From the NCBI GenBank assembly GCA_038030265.1, contig CM075940.1, positions 13,764,001-13,828,000 of the forward strand: 64,000 nucleotides of DNA, read 5' to 3'. Shown in pieces: positions 35,720 through 47,621 of this stretch. The notes under the pieces are model-generated. The model ran no database searches. It had not been told where the DNA came from and was given only the letters and a program-made list of their open reading frames with translations. Position 1 is the first letter of the stretch. Every line of letters begins with the position of its first letter. The position numbers and the translations under genes were made by a program. The DNA is from Corythucha ciliata. Lineage: Eukaryota; Arthropoda; Insecta; Hemiptera; Tingidae.

Positions 35720-36308
35720 ACTCGTACCAACTTGACTTGGACACTAAAACTGATGATTTTACCGACGATTTCACTCAATTCACTTCAATTTGTTCACAAA
35801 TGAGACGATAACCGGCGTAAACCAACCAAAAACTGGATATTTTACTCCAAAACTGACAATTCCACACCATAACTGACTTTTGCCCCCAAAACGGATGATT
35901 TTACGCCAAACTTACGACTCTTGACAATTTAAACACACAAAACTGACAGTTTCACTACAGTACTGACTATTTGTTCCCAAATGAGACGACATTACATCAA
36001 AACAGACGATTTCGTGCCTAAAGCTGAGCGAGCTACCCCCAAAAGCTGTCACTATACAAAACTGGCGATTGAGCGCCAAAAATTTTACGGTTACAGCTCA
36101 AATTGAATATTTTAATCCAAACTGACAGGTAAAACCACTGATTGGGGGGGGGGGGGTGAAATCGGCAGTCTTCTGGTGAAAACTACAGTTTTCATGAGTT
36201 CAGGTCATTGTTCTCGGGTAGAAACTTGAATTTTGAGTTAAAATCTTCTGTTTTGTGGTAAAACTACCAGTTTTGGGGTAAAATTTTAATTTTGAGGAAA
36301 AACTACGT
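35720..36308. repeat. F3 inverted array with central G tract
   Basis: Units read AAAACTGACGATTTTAC up to about 36135, then a 13-base G run (36144-36156), then the reverse sense GGTGAAATC.GCAGT and GGTAAAACTACCAGTTTTGG. The homopolymer sits at the symmetry point. Confidence 0.7.
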
Positions 36309-36393
36309 TGTCAGTCTTTCCTCGTTGAGGTCCGTCTAAAATGAACGGGTTTCGGCTGCTCGCCATCTTCAGCGCATGGAAGTACAACTGAGA
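36309..36393 (+). mobile_element. Half copy of foldback MITE
   Basis: CTCGTTGAGGTCCGTCTAAA, ACGGGTTTCGGCTGCTCGCC and ATGGAAGTACAACTGAGAC match one arm of the hairpin element at 49652-49879. Confidence 0.75.
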
Positions 36394-36690
36394 CTCAGGG
36401 GATTGATTCATTTTGAAGGTCTGATAAACAAAATCAATTTCTTCGGTATCGTTCGTCCGACATCTTCAATAAAATGTAATTCCAGGGAGGATAAATTTCA
36501 AGAAAAAATTGAAAATGTATCAGGTAATGAGCCTTAAAATTGACATTATTCATCCAAATGACTACGCTGAATTCACAATTTTATCACCTTAATTTCACAA
36601 TTTTCCCAAAAATCTACGACAGCACAATTAACCGCGAAATAGTGCAACACAAAAAGGGGGGAGCCGCATTCAACAACTTCTATCGTTTCG
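36394..36690. other. Unique sequence, RNF121 3' flank
   Basis: No array units and no other gene. It probably holds the RNF121 3' UTR. Confidence 0.4.
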
Positions 36691-38006
<1,316 letters not shown>

Positions 38007-38750
38007 CTGTAATGTTAAAAAATTTAAACAGATTTTTCAGCGTATGAACTCACGAAGGTGCAAGAGTAGAAATCTCCAAAGAATCTTCACAGAAGATTGG
38101 ATGATGAAGACTGGATCTTCACAAAATAACTGTATCTGCAGCTGTGCCTTAAAACAGACCCAGTGCCTTGCCGGTCTCAGGAGTATGTGTACAAGGAAAT
38201 TGACCAGTTTTGGTAATTAACTGATTTTGCAGTCAAAATACAGGAGACTCATCCACTGAAACCAGATTTAGCAGGAAATTCTCACTAACCACAAACATTT
38301 TCGTTTTAAATTATGGTAATTTAGCCACTATAATTGACTATCCAAAAGAAAAAAGATCATAGAAATTCAGAGCTCGAGTGACAACGTCAATCCACCTTCT
38401 AAAATGACACTCTACTATGACATTACCATGACATTTTGTCCCTGAAAACTCACTAGGCTCGGGTAATTTAGCCTCTCAAAGACTATTCGCCGAAGTTATG
38501 GCCGTTATGGGTCAAAATACTGCCGATTCTACCCTCCTCAACTTGAGTGGGAACCAGCGGCGTAACAAGGATAAGCGAGCACCCGGGAGCGCATAACCTA
38601 AACTAGCGTATTATTCTATAACAGGGGCTCTCGACCTTTTGGGTGCGGAGTACACCGATTAGAGGGACCAGTGATTGATTGATTGACAGACCATCACTAT
38701 TTCCAAATGATGACCGTTTTAGTGTTTCTGGAGGGGGTCCCAGGATACCG
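38007..38750. other. Unique stretch with two hAT-like ends
   Basis: Putative RNF121 intron 1. CAGCGGCGTAACAAGG starts at 38555 and CAGGGGCTCTCGACCTTTTG at 38622; the latter is a classic hAT terminal motif. No exon found here. Confidence 0.5.
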
Positions 38751-38754
38751 GTAA

Positions 38755-38900
38755 AATTTGAGTTTTTAAGTAGCAAAATCCGCAAAAGTCAGTTTTGAAA
38801 GAGCTAAAATCAGCAAAGCACAAGACTTTAAAAGCCAAATTGACTGAATTTGATCTTGGAATGAGCCAAATCCGTGAATTTGATTTTTTGAAAAAGCAAA
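38755..38900 (-). repeat. F4 array, minus orientation
   Basis: Units GAGCCAAATCCGTGAATTTG and GAGCTAAAATCAGCAAA. Confidence 0.6.
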
Positions 38901-38901
38901 A

Positions 38902-38970
38902 CCTGAGGCCCCTAAGCCCTAAGCAAAGCCTGAGGCCCCTAAGCCCTAAGCAAAGCCTGAGGGTCCTAAC
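38902..38970 (+). repeat. 27-bp tandem repeat, two and a half copies
   Basis: CTGAGGCCCCTAAGCCCTAA plus GCAAAGC repeats exactly twice and then in part. It is the only perfect tandem of this size seen and links an F4 and an F1 array. Confidence 0.85.
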
Positions 38971-38979
38971 GCCACTTGA

Positions 38980-40020
38980 TCGATTTTTGCGCGCGAATCG
39001 TCAATTTAGCAATTTTCATGTCGTGAATTGACAGTGTAGACCATTTTTGAAGCGCAAATGGTCGCCTTTGCCATTTTTAGGGGCAGGAATCCTCTGTATA
39101 TTTGGCGCTCGAATGAAGCCATTTCAAGGCGCGCATCAGTTCAGCCATTTTTAGGACCCATACATGTAGAGTCTGTACTATCATTATAATTGTTTACTGT
39201 AAAGGTTGTAGATGTTAATATAGTTATGAAGAAAAAGCCAAAACACCCGTCGAAGTCTCGAAGTTAGACTGTATATAATTGTTTACGAACGTGTGAAAAA
39301 AAAAAAAATAAAAAGTCAGTTCTGGTTTTAAATATGACAGAATTTAGTCTTTACAATACAGACACTATTGCCAATTTTGGGGACGTGAATAACCAGTTTG
39401 GCCTCCTACCAGCGCCCAAATAGTCAGCTTAGCCATTTTCCGTGCGCGAACTGTCTATTCTGCCATTTTGGGGCGCGAATAGTCCGTCAGGGCAAAGGCG
39501 CGCGAATGGTCATTTTCGACACGCGAATGGTCTATTTAGTCATTTAAAATGCAGAATAATCTGTTCAGGCATTTTAAAGAGCACGAAACTTAAGTTTAGC
39601 CAATTTTAGGCTGCGTAGAGTCAGTCAGTTTTTTTTTCTTGTCAATTTAGCCATTTTGAGGCTAAACTACCACTGAGGTGAAACTAGTCAGTATTCGAGG
39701 TTTTTTGCTCGAAAATAGTCCCGTTCACCATTTTTGGCGCCCGAATGGTCAGTTTGGCCATTTTTGGCACGCCAATGGGTCGATTTAGCCATTTTCCGGG
39801 CAGGGATCGCGATCTGTTCAAGGATTTTATGGGCTGCACGAATCGTCAGCTTTTGCCATTCTGGGGCGCGAGCATAGTCAGCTTAGCCATTTTAGTGCAT
39901 TTAATTTAAAAAATGCACTATTGGTTGTAATACCCATTTTTAGGCAGAGGATAGCTGCCCGCTGTCAGGCCATTTTTAGTAGAGCAAAGCACACAATTTC
40001 TCAAGCGTTAAGCCAACCCT
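38980..40020 (+). repeat. F1 array, plus orientation, with A-tailed insert
   Basis: Typical F1 units with the GGCAGGAATC.TCTGT variant. Broken at about 39160-39318 by non-array sequence ending in GTGTGAAAAAAAAAAAAATA. The landmark TAGTCCGTCAGGGCAAAGGC (about 39480) corresponds to the GGCTTGACG landmark of minus arrays. Confidence 0.75.
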
Positions 40021-40079
40021 GAATCCGCGCCAGACTGGTATAAGTAATAACTCACTCCACAAAACCGAGAACGAATGAT

Positions 40080-40160
40080 GAGAAAAATAGATAATTCGCG
40101 TCTAAAATTGAGAAAAAACGCCAATTCTTGCATGAAAGAGGAAAAATCGCTAGTTCACGG
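40080..40160 (-). repeat. F2 units ahead of composite core, copy 1
   Basis: Three minus F2 units end in CGCTAGTTCACGG, immediately joined to CAGGGGCGTAGCCAGCC. Confidence 0.7.
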
Positions 40161-40545
40161 CAGGGGCGTAGCCAGCCTTTGATCTAGGGGTGGGCACGTG
40201 GTGACAACAAGTCAGACGCATCCCAAATTAAAGGCTTTTGTTCGGCGATGAGTCCCCAGAAAGAGACCTCGGTCGCTCTTCAATTATAAGGCGAGGTAAA
40301 TCGAAGCGAGAAATCGTCAATTCGACCCCAGAAACTGAATTAGCACGACAGTTAATGGGTCGTGAACTGTCAAAACCTAACATCTCTGTTGTAAAACTAT
40401 ATTTTTTGCTAACTGACGTCCCCCCCCCCCTGCCATGTGGAATGGTAACTGCGGTAGTCTATAGTTCCCAGGAGCTGGACTCTTCCGTCGTAAAGGCGAA
40501 TGGTTTTTCAGTAACAAACAGCTGCAAAAATTGGTTTGTCAGCAG
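40161..40545 (+). mobile_element. Composite element core, copy 1
   Basis: CAGGGGCGTAGCCAGCCTTT, GATGAGTCCCCAGAAAGAGA, CCCCAGAAACTGAATTAGCA, AACATCTCTG and a C run (about 40421-40430) are in the same order as 50768-51200 and 59478-59760. The 153-codon frame across it reads on into F4 units and is not a gene. Confidence 0.75.
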
Positions 40546-40765
40546 TAGAACAACCACAATTGGGTTTTCTGGGAATCAAAACCGCGAAAATTGGGTTTTA
40601 GCGAGAAAAATCCGCGAAATGGTTTTTAGAGTGCGAAATCAGCGAACAGGTTTTTTTTTTAATGAGTCAGACCTACAAAAATGGGGTTTCAGTGCGTAAA
40701 ACCCGTGAAATTACTATATCAAATACAAAATGTATTTTAGTGAGCGAAATTTGGTAAAAGAGGGG
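40546..40765 (-). repeat. F4 array after composite core, copy 1
   Basis: Units CGCGAAAATTGGGTTTTAGC and CCGTGAAATTAC. Followed by a C run and the end GACGGCCCTG (40811-40820), which reads CAGGGCCGTC on the minus strand. Confidence 0.65.
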
Positions 40766-40937
40766 GCCCACTGTTATCTCCGGCGCCCCCCCCCCCTCAA
40801 CATTAACAAAGACGGCCCTGTATGAAGGCAAGTAAGTCGGGTGTAATCTAGTCTACTGACAGTCTGCCTGCCGGTACAGCCGTCCAAAGAGTAAATTCGA
40901 ACTCATGCTCATGAGGGCAATGCTCAGGAATTCAGCG

Positions 40938-41122
40938 TTTTTAATATAATTTACATTTTCTCATTCGCTTATTTCATAATTCGGGCAACGCTGTCGTTGG
41001 CCACTTGGGAACTAGCTGATGTGGGCAGCCTTCTACTAGTTTCAACTGTTTCCCAAAATGGCCAACTGCAGCGCAGCCTGAATTATGAAATAGGCGAATA
41101 GAGGAAGTGAGATAAATTAAAT
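40938..41122. mobile_element. Foldback MITE
   Basis: Left arm TTCGCTTATTTCATAATTCG, GCAACGCTG and GTTGGCCACTTGGGAA; the right arm is its complement with TTCGCCTATTTCATAATTCA. The arms are about 65-70 bp with a short loop containing GCAGCCTTCTACTAG. Confidence 0.75.
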
Positions 41123-41202
41123 TTTGAGTAAACCATTGGAAATTTGAGAAAAAGGGGAAGTTTTCGTGGGGGTCCAACGATCTGAAGAGCAGTGGAGTCT
41201 AT

Positions 41203-41592
41203 TTATTGAACCTGCGCGACAAAAGCGCCAGTTTCTTCGCGTTTTAGACAATGTTGATGATTGAAATTGGTCTCATTCCATTGGAACGGAATACCGTATA
41301 TTTCAAAACTGTCATCACTTTTGAAGAAAAGTGCATTTTGACCCAAGAAACCGACGTTTTTCTGTGAAAAAACCCCTCTTAACATAATTCGACAGGAGAG
41401 TGAGATAGGCCACAATCCTAATAGTAATTTTGTACTCCATTTCACTTCCATGTTCCCGATGGAAGCATGACGTTCGTGAAAAAAATTGCTTTGCCATTTT
41501 CCCCTGACTTTTCTCATAAATTCCCTGACTTTCAGTTATAGAAAATTCCCTGACAATTGCCGGTTTTCCAGATCTGTAGACACCCTGTCTGG
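41203..41592 (-). mobile_element. DNA-element fragment with GGGTGTCTACAGATCTGG end
   Basis: Minus-strand reading starts GGGTGTCTACAGATCTGGAA followed by CCGGCAATTGTCAGGGAATT and GAAAGTCAGGGAATTTATG. This wording recurs in many invertebrate genomes as the end of a DNA transposon (I believe of the ISL2EU type). The overlapping 104- and 100-codon minus frames belong to it and are not host genes. Confidence 0.55.
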
Positions 41593-41599
41593 GCTCTCG

Positions 41600-42215
41600 G
41601 ACTGCCGTCAAAGTCATCGTCTACTGGCCCTGGACAAAAATGTGTAGGCCTTGAATGTTGAAAGGATACCTAGCCACAAAGGCAGATTCCCTGGCTTGGA
41701 AGGGATCGTATAGTGGACTTTATGAGCCCAAAACCGGTTCCCGGTTGGCCCGAGGAGGCTGTGCGTTGGCAAAGGTAGGAGGGTCACTACGGATAATCGC
41801 TTACAAGCAAGCTGCTACAGGTCTAGCTGGACGTACCATCGGACGATGGTAAGCCTGGTATCACTCAAGCCGCGCCCGTCAGCAACGCGGGGACGACAAA
41901 ATTGAAGCCTCCACGAGTCAGCTAGAAACCACAACTGGTTGGTGAGTGACTACCATTCTTCATTGAAGTTACCGTGTCGAAATCTCTTGTTTTGGTGACT
42001 ATTATCACGAGTTTGGGATGAACCTTACTAGAATTCTGAGCAAGGGACCTTGCCTCAAGCCTTCAGGATGGCAACCAAACTCGATGTATTTGAAGGGAAA
42101 TAAACCTCAACTCTTCAGTTTCACACACACGAGAACAGACTTCTACTTATAGTGACACCACCGCTGGAAAAGGGGCGGGAGTTCTCTGATTACCCAAGTC
42201 TAAAACAGATAATAC
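41600..42215. other. Unique sequence, no supported gene
   Basis: Array-free. A 65-codon plus frame (41655-41852) has no family signal. It is part of the proposed RNF121 intron 1. Confidence 0.4.
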
Positions 42216-42302
42216 CTTGACGTATAAGTGGTCGGCATCTTTGACTATTTCCGGACTCATGATGTCCAATGTAATGTTGGCATCATGATCAGCAGCACCC
42301 AT
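42216..42302 (-). CDS. RNF121: Tentative RNF121 first exon
   Basis: An ATG in good context (AAAAAATGG) opens 29 codons, MGAADHDANITLDIMSP..KDADHLYVK, that end in phase 0 at a GTATTA donor. RNF121 exon 2 also begins in phase 0 and lacks a start. Joining them gives 333 residues against 327 in human RNF121. An ETS-like CCGGAAG lies just upstream on the minus strand. The N terminus of this family is poorly conserved, so it could instead be exon 1 of another gene. Confidence 0.45.
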
Positions 42303-43257
42303 TTTTTGCTACGCTTTCTTCCGGGGCAAGGTAACGAAAAAAAAACGATATTGGACTACAAAAACGAACACTAAAATCACAGACAAATTATACTAAATCG
42401 AAGGAATGGAATGCAGAAGGCATCAAAACACTTATAGATTGCTAAGCCGGCGTTTGAAATTCTGCCCGAACATTTTTAACTCCACATCCACACAAACACG
42501 GACTGACTGATATCTTGATAAGCATATGCTGCAACCTTAATGAAGACAACTTTATGAGACATCGGAGCCTGGGGACAGCCAGCGCTGTACGCTCGATGCT
42601 TCCATAAAAAAAAAACACGAGATTTAGTACTGAGGAAGTGAAACGCTGCAACTTATAAATTAAGTGCGCCGACTTCACCAGAATCCACGCTTGATAATTC
42701 CCCGTCTGCTATGAAAAGGTCTGAGGCCAAAACAACCCCGTGGCAAGGACAAGCGGAATGCATTTGTGAGAACGTCAACGAATTCACTACTCTTGACGAT
42801 TTGGATACAAAATTCCATTTTGGCGCATGATAATAACCGTTTTTCGGTATGGGGTAGATTTTGGAGGTTGCCCAAAAACCAAGGCGTCTTTGGGGGCTCC
42901 TGTGAAGTCCAAGTTACAAAGAAATTGCAAGATTTGCAACATTTGGTAATCAAAGAACCACCATCACTAACATATGGTCGCAAAACATGGCTATAGTAGT
43001 AGTGGAGGTGGAGGGGGGCCTTTTTACAAGTCAAACTTTCACAGTTATAGGGAAAAGTACTTGAAACCCTAGAGTTCATGTGTATGGTATTTTCGTCATA
43101 ACTGCCATCCATAAGGATCAAAACATTGAACGCATTATGTAGCAAGACTAATTTATAAAATTCAGTTAGATAATGTATTATACCAAAAATTAACAGATAA
43201 TTTCAAATTAGGCTTAATTGTAAAATTAATAATTTGTATTCACCATTTGCAAAATAA
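42303..43257. other. Putative promoter and flank between RNF121 and ARPC4
   Basis: Array-free. Holds a minus-strand frame of 156 codons (42675-43145) and an opposing 76-codon frame, neither with recognisable domains. ARPC4 3' UTR lies at the upper end. Confidence 0.35.
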
Positions 43258-43764
43258 TCAAAACCTCTTAAGAAATTCTTCAGCACAGATTCTAGCTCGT
43301 GCGTTAACAGCCAGTTTCATTTCACTTATTTCTTTGTCTATTTCTTCCATGAAGTGAAGAACAAAATCGACTAATTTATGCTTGTACATTTGTTCCGTAT
43401 GGAAATTTGTAATTAAAAAGCTAATATCGAAGCCTTCGACGGCTTTCCTCCGAAGAACTATAAAGTTTTCTGCTCTCATCATCATAAACCTCATGAATTT
43501 TTTACAGAGGATGCGCTCAATGTCATCGGCTTGCTTCACCGATATACTGATTCGTACCGAATTGATGGATCCTTCGATGAGAACTTTCTCGCGCTCATTC
43601 CGACTGATGAGAACAGGTGTGAGAAGGAGTTCCCTACTGGTTCGCACTTCAACTTCGGGTTTATTGTGCCTTTCGACGTCTTGAGACGAGAAATTATCAA
43701 GGCACATGGCTGCGTTGAGCGTGTTCCTCACGGCAGTGAGATACGGCCGAAGTGTGGACGACAT
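43258..43764 (-). CDS. ARPC4: Actin-related protein 2/3 complex subunit 4 (ARPC4)
   Basis: This is a core subunit of the Arp2/3 complex (p20-Arc), which with ARPC2 forms the clamp on the mother actin filament. One uninterrupted 168-codon frame, exactly the family length, runs from [18 protein letters not shown] through [19 protein letters not shown] and [18 protein letters not shown] to AEEFLKRF. It is almost collinear with the vertebrate protein with only conservative changes. It is the only intron-free gene here. It lacks a poly(A) remnant or frame damage, so I read it as the functional gene, although a preserved retrocopy cannot be excluded. A CCCAG directly before the ATG would also allow an upstream non-coding exon. 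Confidence 0.97.
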   Translation of the reverse strand: MSSTLRPYLTAVRNTLNAAMCLDNFSSQDVERHNKPEVEVRTSRELLLTPVLISRNEREKVLIEGSINSVRISISVKQADDIERILCKKFMRFMMMRAENFIVLRRKAVEGFDISFLITNFHTEQMYKHKLVDFVLHFMEEIDKEISEMKLAVNARARICAEEFLKRF

Positions 43765-44540
43765 CTGGGATATCTGGGATTGGGGGTGGTGTCAGAAAGT
43801 CCTGGAACAGGCAATTATAGAAACGTTTAATAGTATGGTGAATAGAAATTGTCTGATTTTCATGGTCTAGATTGGTAGTTTCCATCCATACTACTCCGGG
43901 GTAAAACCCCTCTATGGTTTGGTTTAGTCGTACAGTGACCCACAACAATCATAAAATAACGTTACATGCATGTTCATTCGCTATCAAGAATTAGCGAGAC
44001 GTTCATGTCTTCAAAAAATTATGCAATTAAAAATATGGCTCAAAAGCCTTCGAGTTCCTTGGGGATTGAACACTGCGAGTACAAAATTAAAACCCTTGAC
44101 AATCCTTTTAGAACAGAAATATTACCCGGCGACTTGGCACGTGTTTCAATCAGGAAATCACCCGTAACTTGAATTCTTGAAATTTCGAACAAAACAACTT
44201 ACTTCTAATCACAAACGAGGTTTTCCCTTTGCCTCGATAAGTTTCATCACATACAGGCTTAAAATTGGGGGCCCGTCCAGTCGACTTCCCGTGGGGCTCA
44301 GCTCATGGGCGTGACTCTCTCTCTCTTTGACTCACGGGACGAAACAAAGGCGACAACCCGATTAAAAAAAAGAGAAAAAGATGTCAATTTCCCCCCGGTA
44401 GAATCCGACCGTCTCTTCGAAACCGCTATAATAGATCCCGCGACATCCAACTAGGGAGAGTCCTGTACAAAACTCGTGTATTGGTCATCAAGTGCACTGC
44501 ACAAGCTCAAGTTGTTTTGAGATAAGTGATGACCGCCCTC
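43765..44540. other. Unique sequence upstream of ARPC4 and of a TATA promoter
   Basis: No array units. Contains CT-rich (CTCTCTCTCT) sequence near 44315. Short plus frames at 43966-44172 lack support. It likely carries the ARPC4 promoter. Confidence 0.4.
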
Positions 44541-44552
44541 GCCGCAACAAAA

Positions 44553-44640
44553 TATATATATATATTAAACAGCGCTTCAGTCAGTAGACGAAGTCTCGTT
44601 GGCAAAAGATCCGTCTTTGGGGATAGCAAGGAAGCAAGGT
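44553..44640 (+). promoter_or_regulatory. Candidate core promoter with 5' exon
   Basis: A TATATATATATATTAAA box (44553-44569) lies about 26 bases before two overlapping arthropod-type initiators TCAGTCAGT (44577-44585). The presumed transcript has no ATG before a donor AAGCAAG/GTAAAG at 44638/44639. The nearest plus-strand gene is TTC5, whose ATG is preceded by a good acceptor (TTATGTTTCAG, ending 48896), so this may be its untranslated first exon. Confidence 0.4.
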
Positions 44641-45076
44641 AAAGTGTCCATTTCATTTATGTGCATTTTTGTTTTATTTATTTATTTTTTTATTCTACAA
44701 ATCAAAATTAATCCAAAGACAAACCAAAACCTACACTGTAATCTCGTCTGCTCGTTCTTGTTTAAACGCCTTTCATATCATTCTAACAGGCCTCCGATGG
44801 CTTTAGGGTTGCCAGATAGCCGAGGCTCTTCGCCCGGAGATATACCATGTAAACGTATAGTATATGGTTGTCAGTACTTATGTAAAAATCGACACCCGTG
44901 CACCCAAAAGGGCCAATCTATACTATTTGAACACAAGGGCCACCCGTGGATTGATTTAGACCAAACACCAAAGGGCTAATCTGAAAGCGGCTGGAGGTCC
45001 AAAATCGGCGAGGCCAATCTGAAATTTCTCGAGCACGTGTTTAGGGTCATTTTGTTTGTAATCTTCACCTCTTGGC

Positions 45077-45115
45077 CAGTGGCGTAGATAGGAATTTGTC
45101 CTATGGGGGGGGGGG
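45077..45115 (+). mobile_element. hAT-like left end plus G tract
   Basis: CAGTGGCGTAGATAGGAATT, TGTCCTAT and an 11-base G run. It mirrors the right end at 34628-34667. Confidence 0.65.
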
Positions 45116-45279
45116 AGATCAGATTGAAATCTCGTTACATGGATGGCAGGGGGTAATTTCGCCCAAAGTCTCTAGCTGTCTCACTGGCGCACCTATGCGT
45201 ATCGGGGCCCGGGCGGAAATCTTCAAGAGGCCCCTAAAAGTCTCTAACTATACATAAAAACCTTTATTGGTAACCTCTA

Positions 45280-45910
45280 AGGCCTTTTCCAAAATTTTAG
45301 CCAAGACCTTTTCCATATATTGTAGCCAAATTACCGCTTTTTCCACAACCTTTCCGCTAAACAGCCCTTATGCCAAGTTTAAACCACGAATTTCTCCATT
45401 TTAGCCGCGAATGAGTGCTTTTTGTCAACTTTAACAGCAAATTAGCGCTTTTCGCCGCAAATTAGCAACGGATTAGCAGAGTAATCCCCCCCCCCACCAT
45501 ATAGACAAAAATATGCGCTTTTCCCCAACTTAAGGAGCAAAGTAGATTTTTTATCCTGTGAATCAGCGATGTTTCTTTAACTTTCCTCGAGTTGGCGTTT
45601 TCCACCATTTTAGCTGCAAATTAGCGATTTTTTCTAGAGCTTTACTCAGTATAAGGTGAAAATTACTCAATATTAGCCGTAAAATACCGTTTTTCTCGAA
45701 ATGTTTACCACAAATTAGCATTTTTTGTTAACCGTAACCATATGCTGCGGAATAGCGATTTCGTCTCAGTTTTAGCTGCGAATTAGCGAGTTTTTGACTC
45801 ATAGCCATAAATTAGCGCTTTTTCTCAATTTTAGCCTGAAAAGTTGCCCGAGGAAGCCGCGAATTAGCGTATTTCCAATTTGTTGACGCAAATTGAAATT
45901 TGTCTCATAA
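45280..45910 (+). repeat. F2 array, plus orientation
   Basis: Units GAATTAGCG..TTTTTCTCAATTTTAGCC. Landmark GAAAAGTTGCCCGAGGAAGC near 45838. Confidence 0.75.
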
Positions 45911-46134
45911 TTCTTAGCCGTGAGCCAGGCGAGCATGCGCCGTACTCCTCAGCCTCCGAGTCTCAGGATGAGTCTTTTCCCTTCACCGTTCTCTCACACT
46001 CTCTCTCTCTCTTTCGTTTATCCCAACAATATACATTACAAAACGTATTTGTGTGCAAACTGCTAAACTGTGACTATGGCGTAAGCTCTTATGCTCAGCT
46101 TGGGGATAAACAGAACTTTTATGTGCATAGATGA

Positions 46135-46920
46135 GTCAGTTTTACCAATTTTTGAGCGTGAATAGCCTCAGCTTGGCAATTTTTGCGGCGCAAACTGTCG
46201 GATGGCCATTTTGCTAGTGGGCGTGAATAGTCGACGTTTTCAGTCGGATTCTATGGAAAAGTAGTTTTTAATTAGAGTATACGAACTCAGTTTGGCCATT
46301 GTCAAGGCGTGAATCGTTAATTTAACCATTTTGTGGACGCAAATTGTCAGTTATGCCATTTTGTATAGTGCGAATCGTCAGTTTGTCATTTCGAAGGTGC
46401 GTGCAAATTGTCAGGTAAATTGCCATGGTGATATTTTAAGGGCAAGAATGCATGCTATTTCAGGTCTGAACGGTCAGTTTTGCCATTTTTAGAGCAGGTA
46501 ATGCATATGTTTAGCCATTTTCTACGCCCGAGTGCTTAGTTTATTTGACCGTTTTCAGAACAGGAAACACATGTTCAGGCATTTTTAGAGCGCCAAGGGG
46601 CGAATCGTCCAGTTTTTTTTTTTGGGGTGGGGCATAATAGTCATCTACGTCAAGCCAAAGGCGTCAATTGTCAGGCTTAGATATTTTTGGCGCGCGAATG
46701 GTCGATTTCGCACTTTTCAAGTCAGCAAGAATCGTCAACTTTTTAGGGCACTTGAAGTCAGTTAGGCTATTTTTAGAGCGGGAATTTCCATTTTGGCAAT
46801 TATTAGGGCGCAAATATAGGTCAGTTCAGCCCTTTGCAAGGCAAAAATCGTGAGTTTTGCCACTTTGGGGCGCGATTACAGTCAGTTTAGCCGTTTTTAT
46901 GGTGGGAATAGGCAGTAATA
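46135..46920 (+). repeat. F1 array, plus orientation
   Basis: Begins after a unique insert (45911-46134). The landmark CGTCAAGCCAAAGGCGTCAA is at about 46647; variant units GAACAGGAAACACATGTTCA and TGTTTAGCCATTTTCTACGC appear in the order expected from the minus arrays. Confidence 0.75.
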
Positions 46921-46941
46921 AATTTGCTATTTTGTTTGGGA

Positions 46942-47549
46942 CGAAATTTTGTCGTAAAATACGATTTTGCCCCCTTTTTTCCAGTGTAATGCGGCTATTT
47001 CCTATCTTTTGTGTTAGGACAATGTTCTGGGAGCTCAGCTTTCGTCAAAAATTATTTCGTCTACGTGCTCCGTGCAAATTCTATTCTCCTGGTCGAGGAG
47101 GGCGAAATCTTGTCAAAAACAAGGTTTTTGCCCCTTTTCCCAGTGTAATGCGTCGATTTCTTATCTTTCGTATTAGGAGAACAACATAATGTTCTGGGAG
47201 CCGAAAAAAATTATTTCGTCGACGAGCTTCCCCGCTCGTTCTATTCGGATCGTTGGTAACAACTTTTGTCAAAAACAACGATTTTGTTTTTGCCCCTTTT
47301 TTCAAGTTTAATGCGGCCATTTTCAATCTTCCGTATTAGGAGAATACAATGTTCTAGGAGCTCGACTCTCCATCACAAATTATTTCTTCGACGAGCTCCC
47401 CGCACATTCTATTCTTCTGGTCGTTAGGGACTAAATTTTGTCAAAAACTTCGATTTTGCCTCTTTTCCCCAGTCTAATGCGGCTATTACCTATCTATCGT
47501 ATTAAGAGAATGTTATGTTCTGGGAGCTCAGCTTCCGTCAAAAAGTATT
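46942..47549 (+). repeat. F8: four tandem copies of a ~160-bp unit
   Basis: Copies start near 46942, 47103, 47260 and 47431. Each has AATTTTGTCAAAAAC..CGATTTTGCCCC, AGTGTAATGCGGCTATTTCC, TATTAGGAGAA, ATGTTCTGGGAGCTCAGCTT and CGACGAGCTCCCCGC; the fourth copy is truncated. Confidence 0.85.
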
Positions 47550-47600
47550 TCCTGTGATCTCGTGGCTCCAAGTGTGGGGCCATACTCTAAGGGAGGGGTC

Positions 47601-47621
47601 CCTCCCTTGGATCCGCCACTG
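47601..47621 (-). mobile_element. hAT-like end CCTCCCTTGGATCCGCCACTG
   Basis: Minus reading CAGTGGCGGATCCAAGGG. Follows GGGAGGGGTC. Partner not found. Confidence 0.5.

Noticed and set aside
38902..38970. CCCTAA-like motif as telomeric repeat
   Set aside because: The true period is 27 bp with only two CCCTAAGC per unit, not a telomere hexamer or pentamer array.
40238..40699. 153-codon plus frame
   Set aside because: It runs through the composite core, a C run and F4 units; the same region is frame-shifted in the two other copies.
41203..41617. Two overlapping minus frames of about 100 codons
   Set aside because: They lie in a DNA-transposon end with GTCAGGGAATTT wording and have no domain.
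42675..43145. 156-codon minus frame between RNF121 and ARPC4
   Set aside because: No recognisable domain, opposed by another open frame, no splice or start context that stands out. Kept only as a note.
44599..44979. Plus frame with a 60-residue cysteine-containing end (MALGLPDSRG..) after an apparent acceptor
   Set aside because: The start overlaps TTTAGGGTTGCCAGAT..TTCGCCCGGA, which matches the hAT-like end at 62480-62540, and the upstream part is T-rich low complexity that only mimics a signal peptide. Probably transposon-derived.
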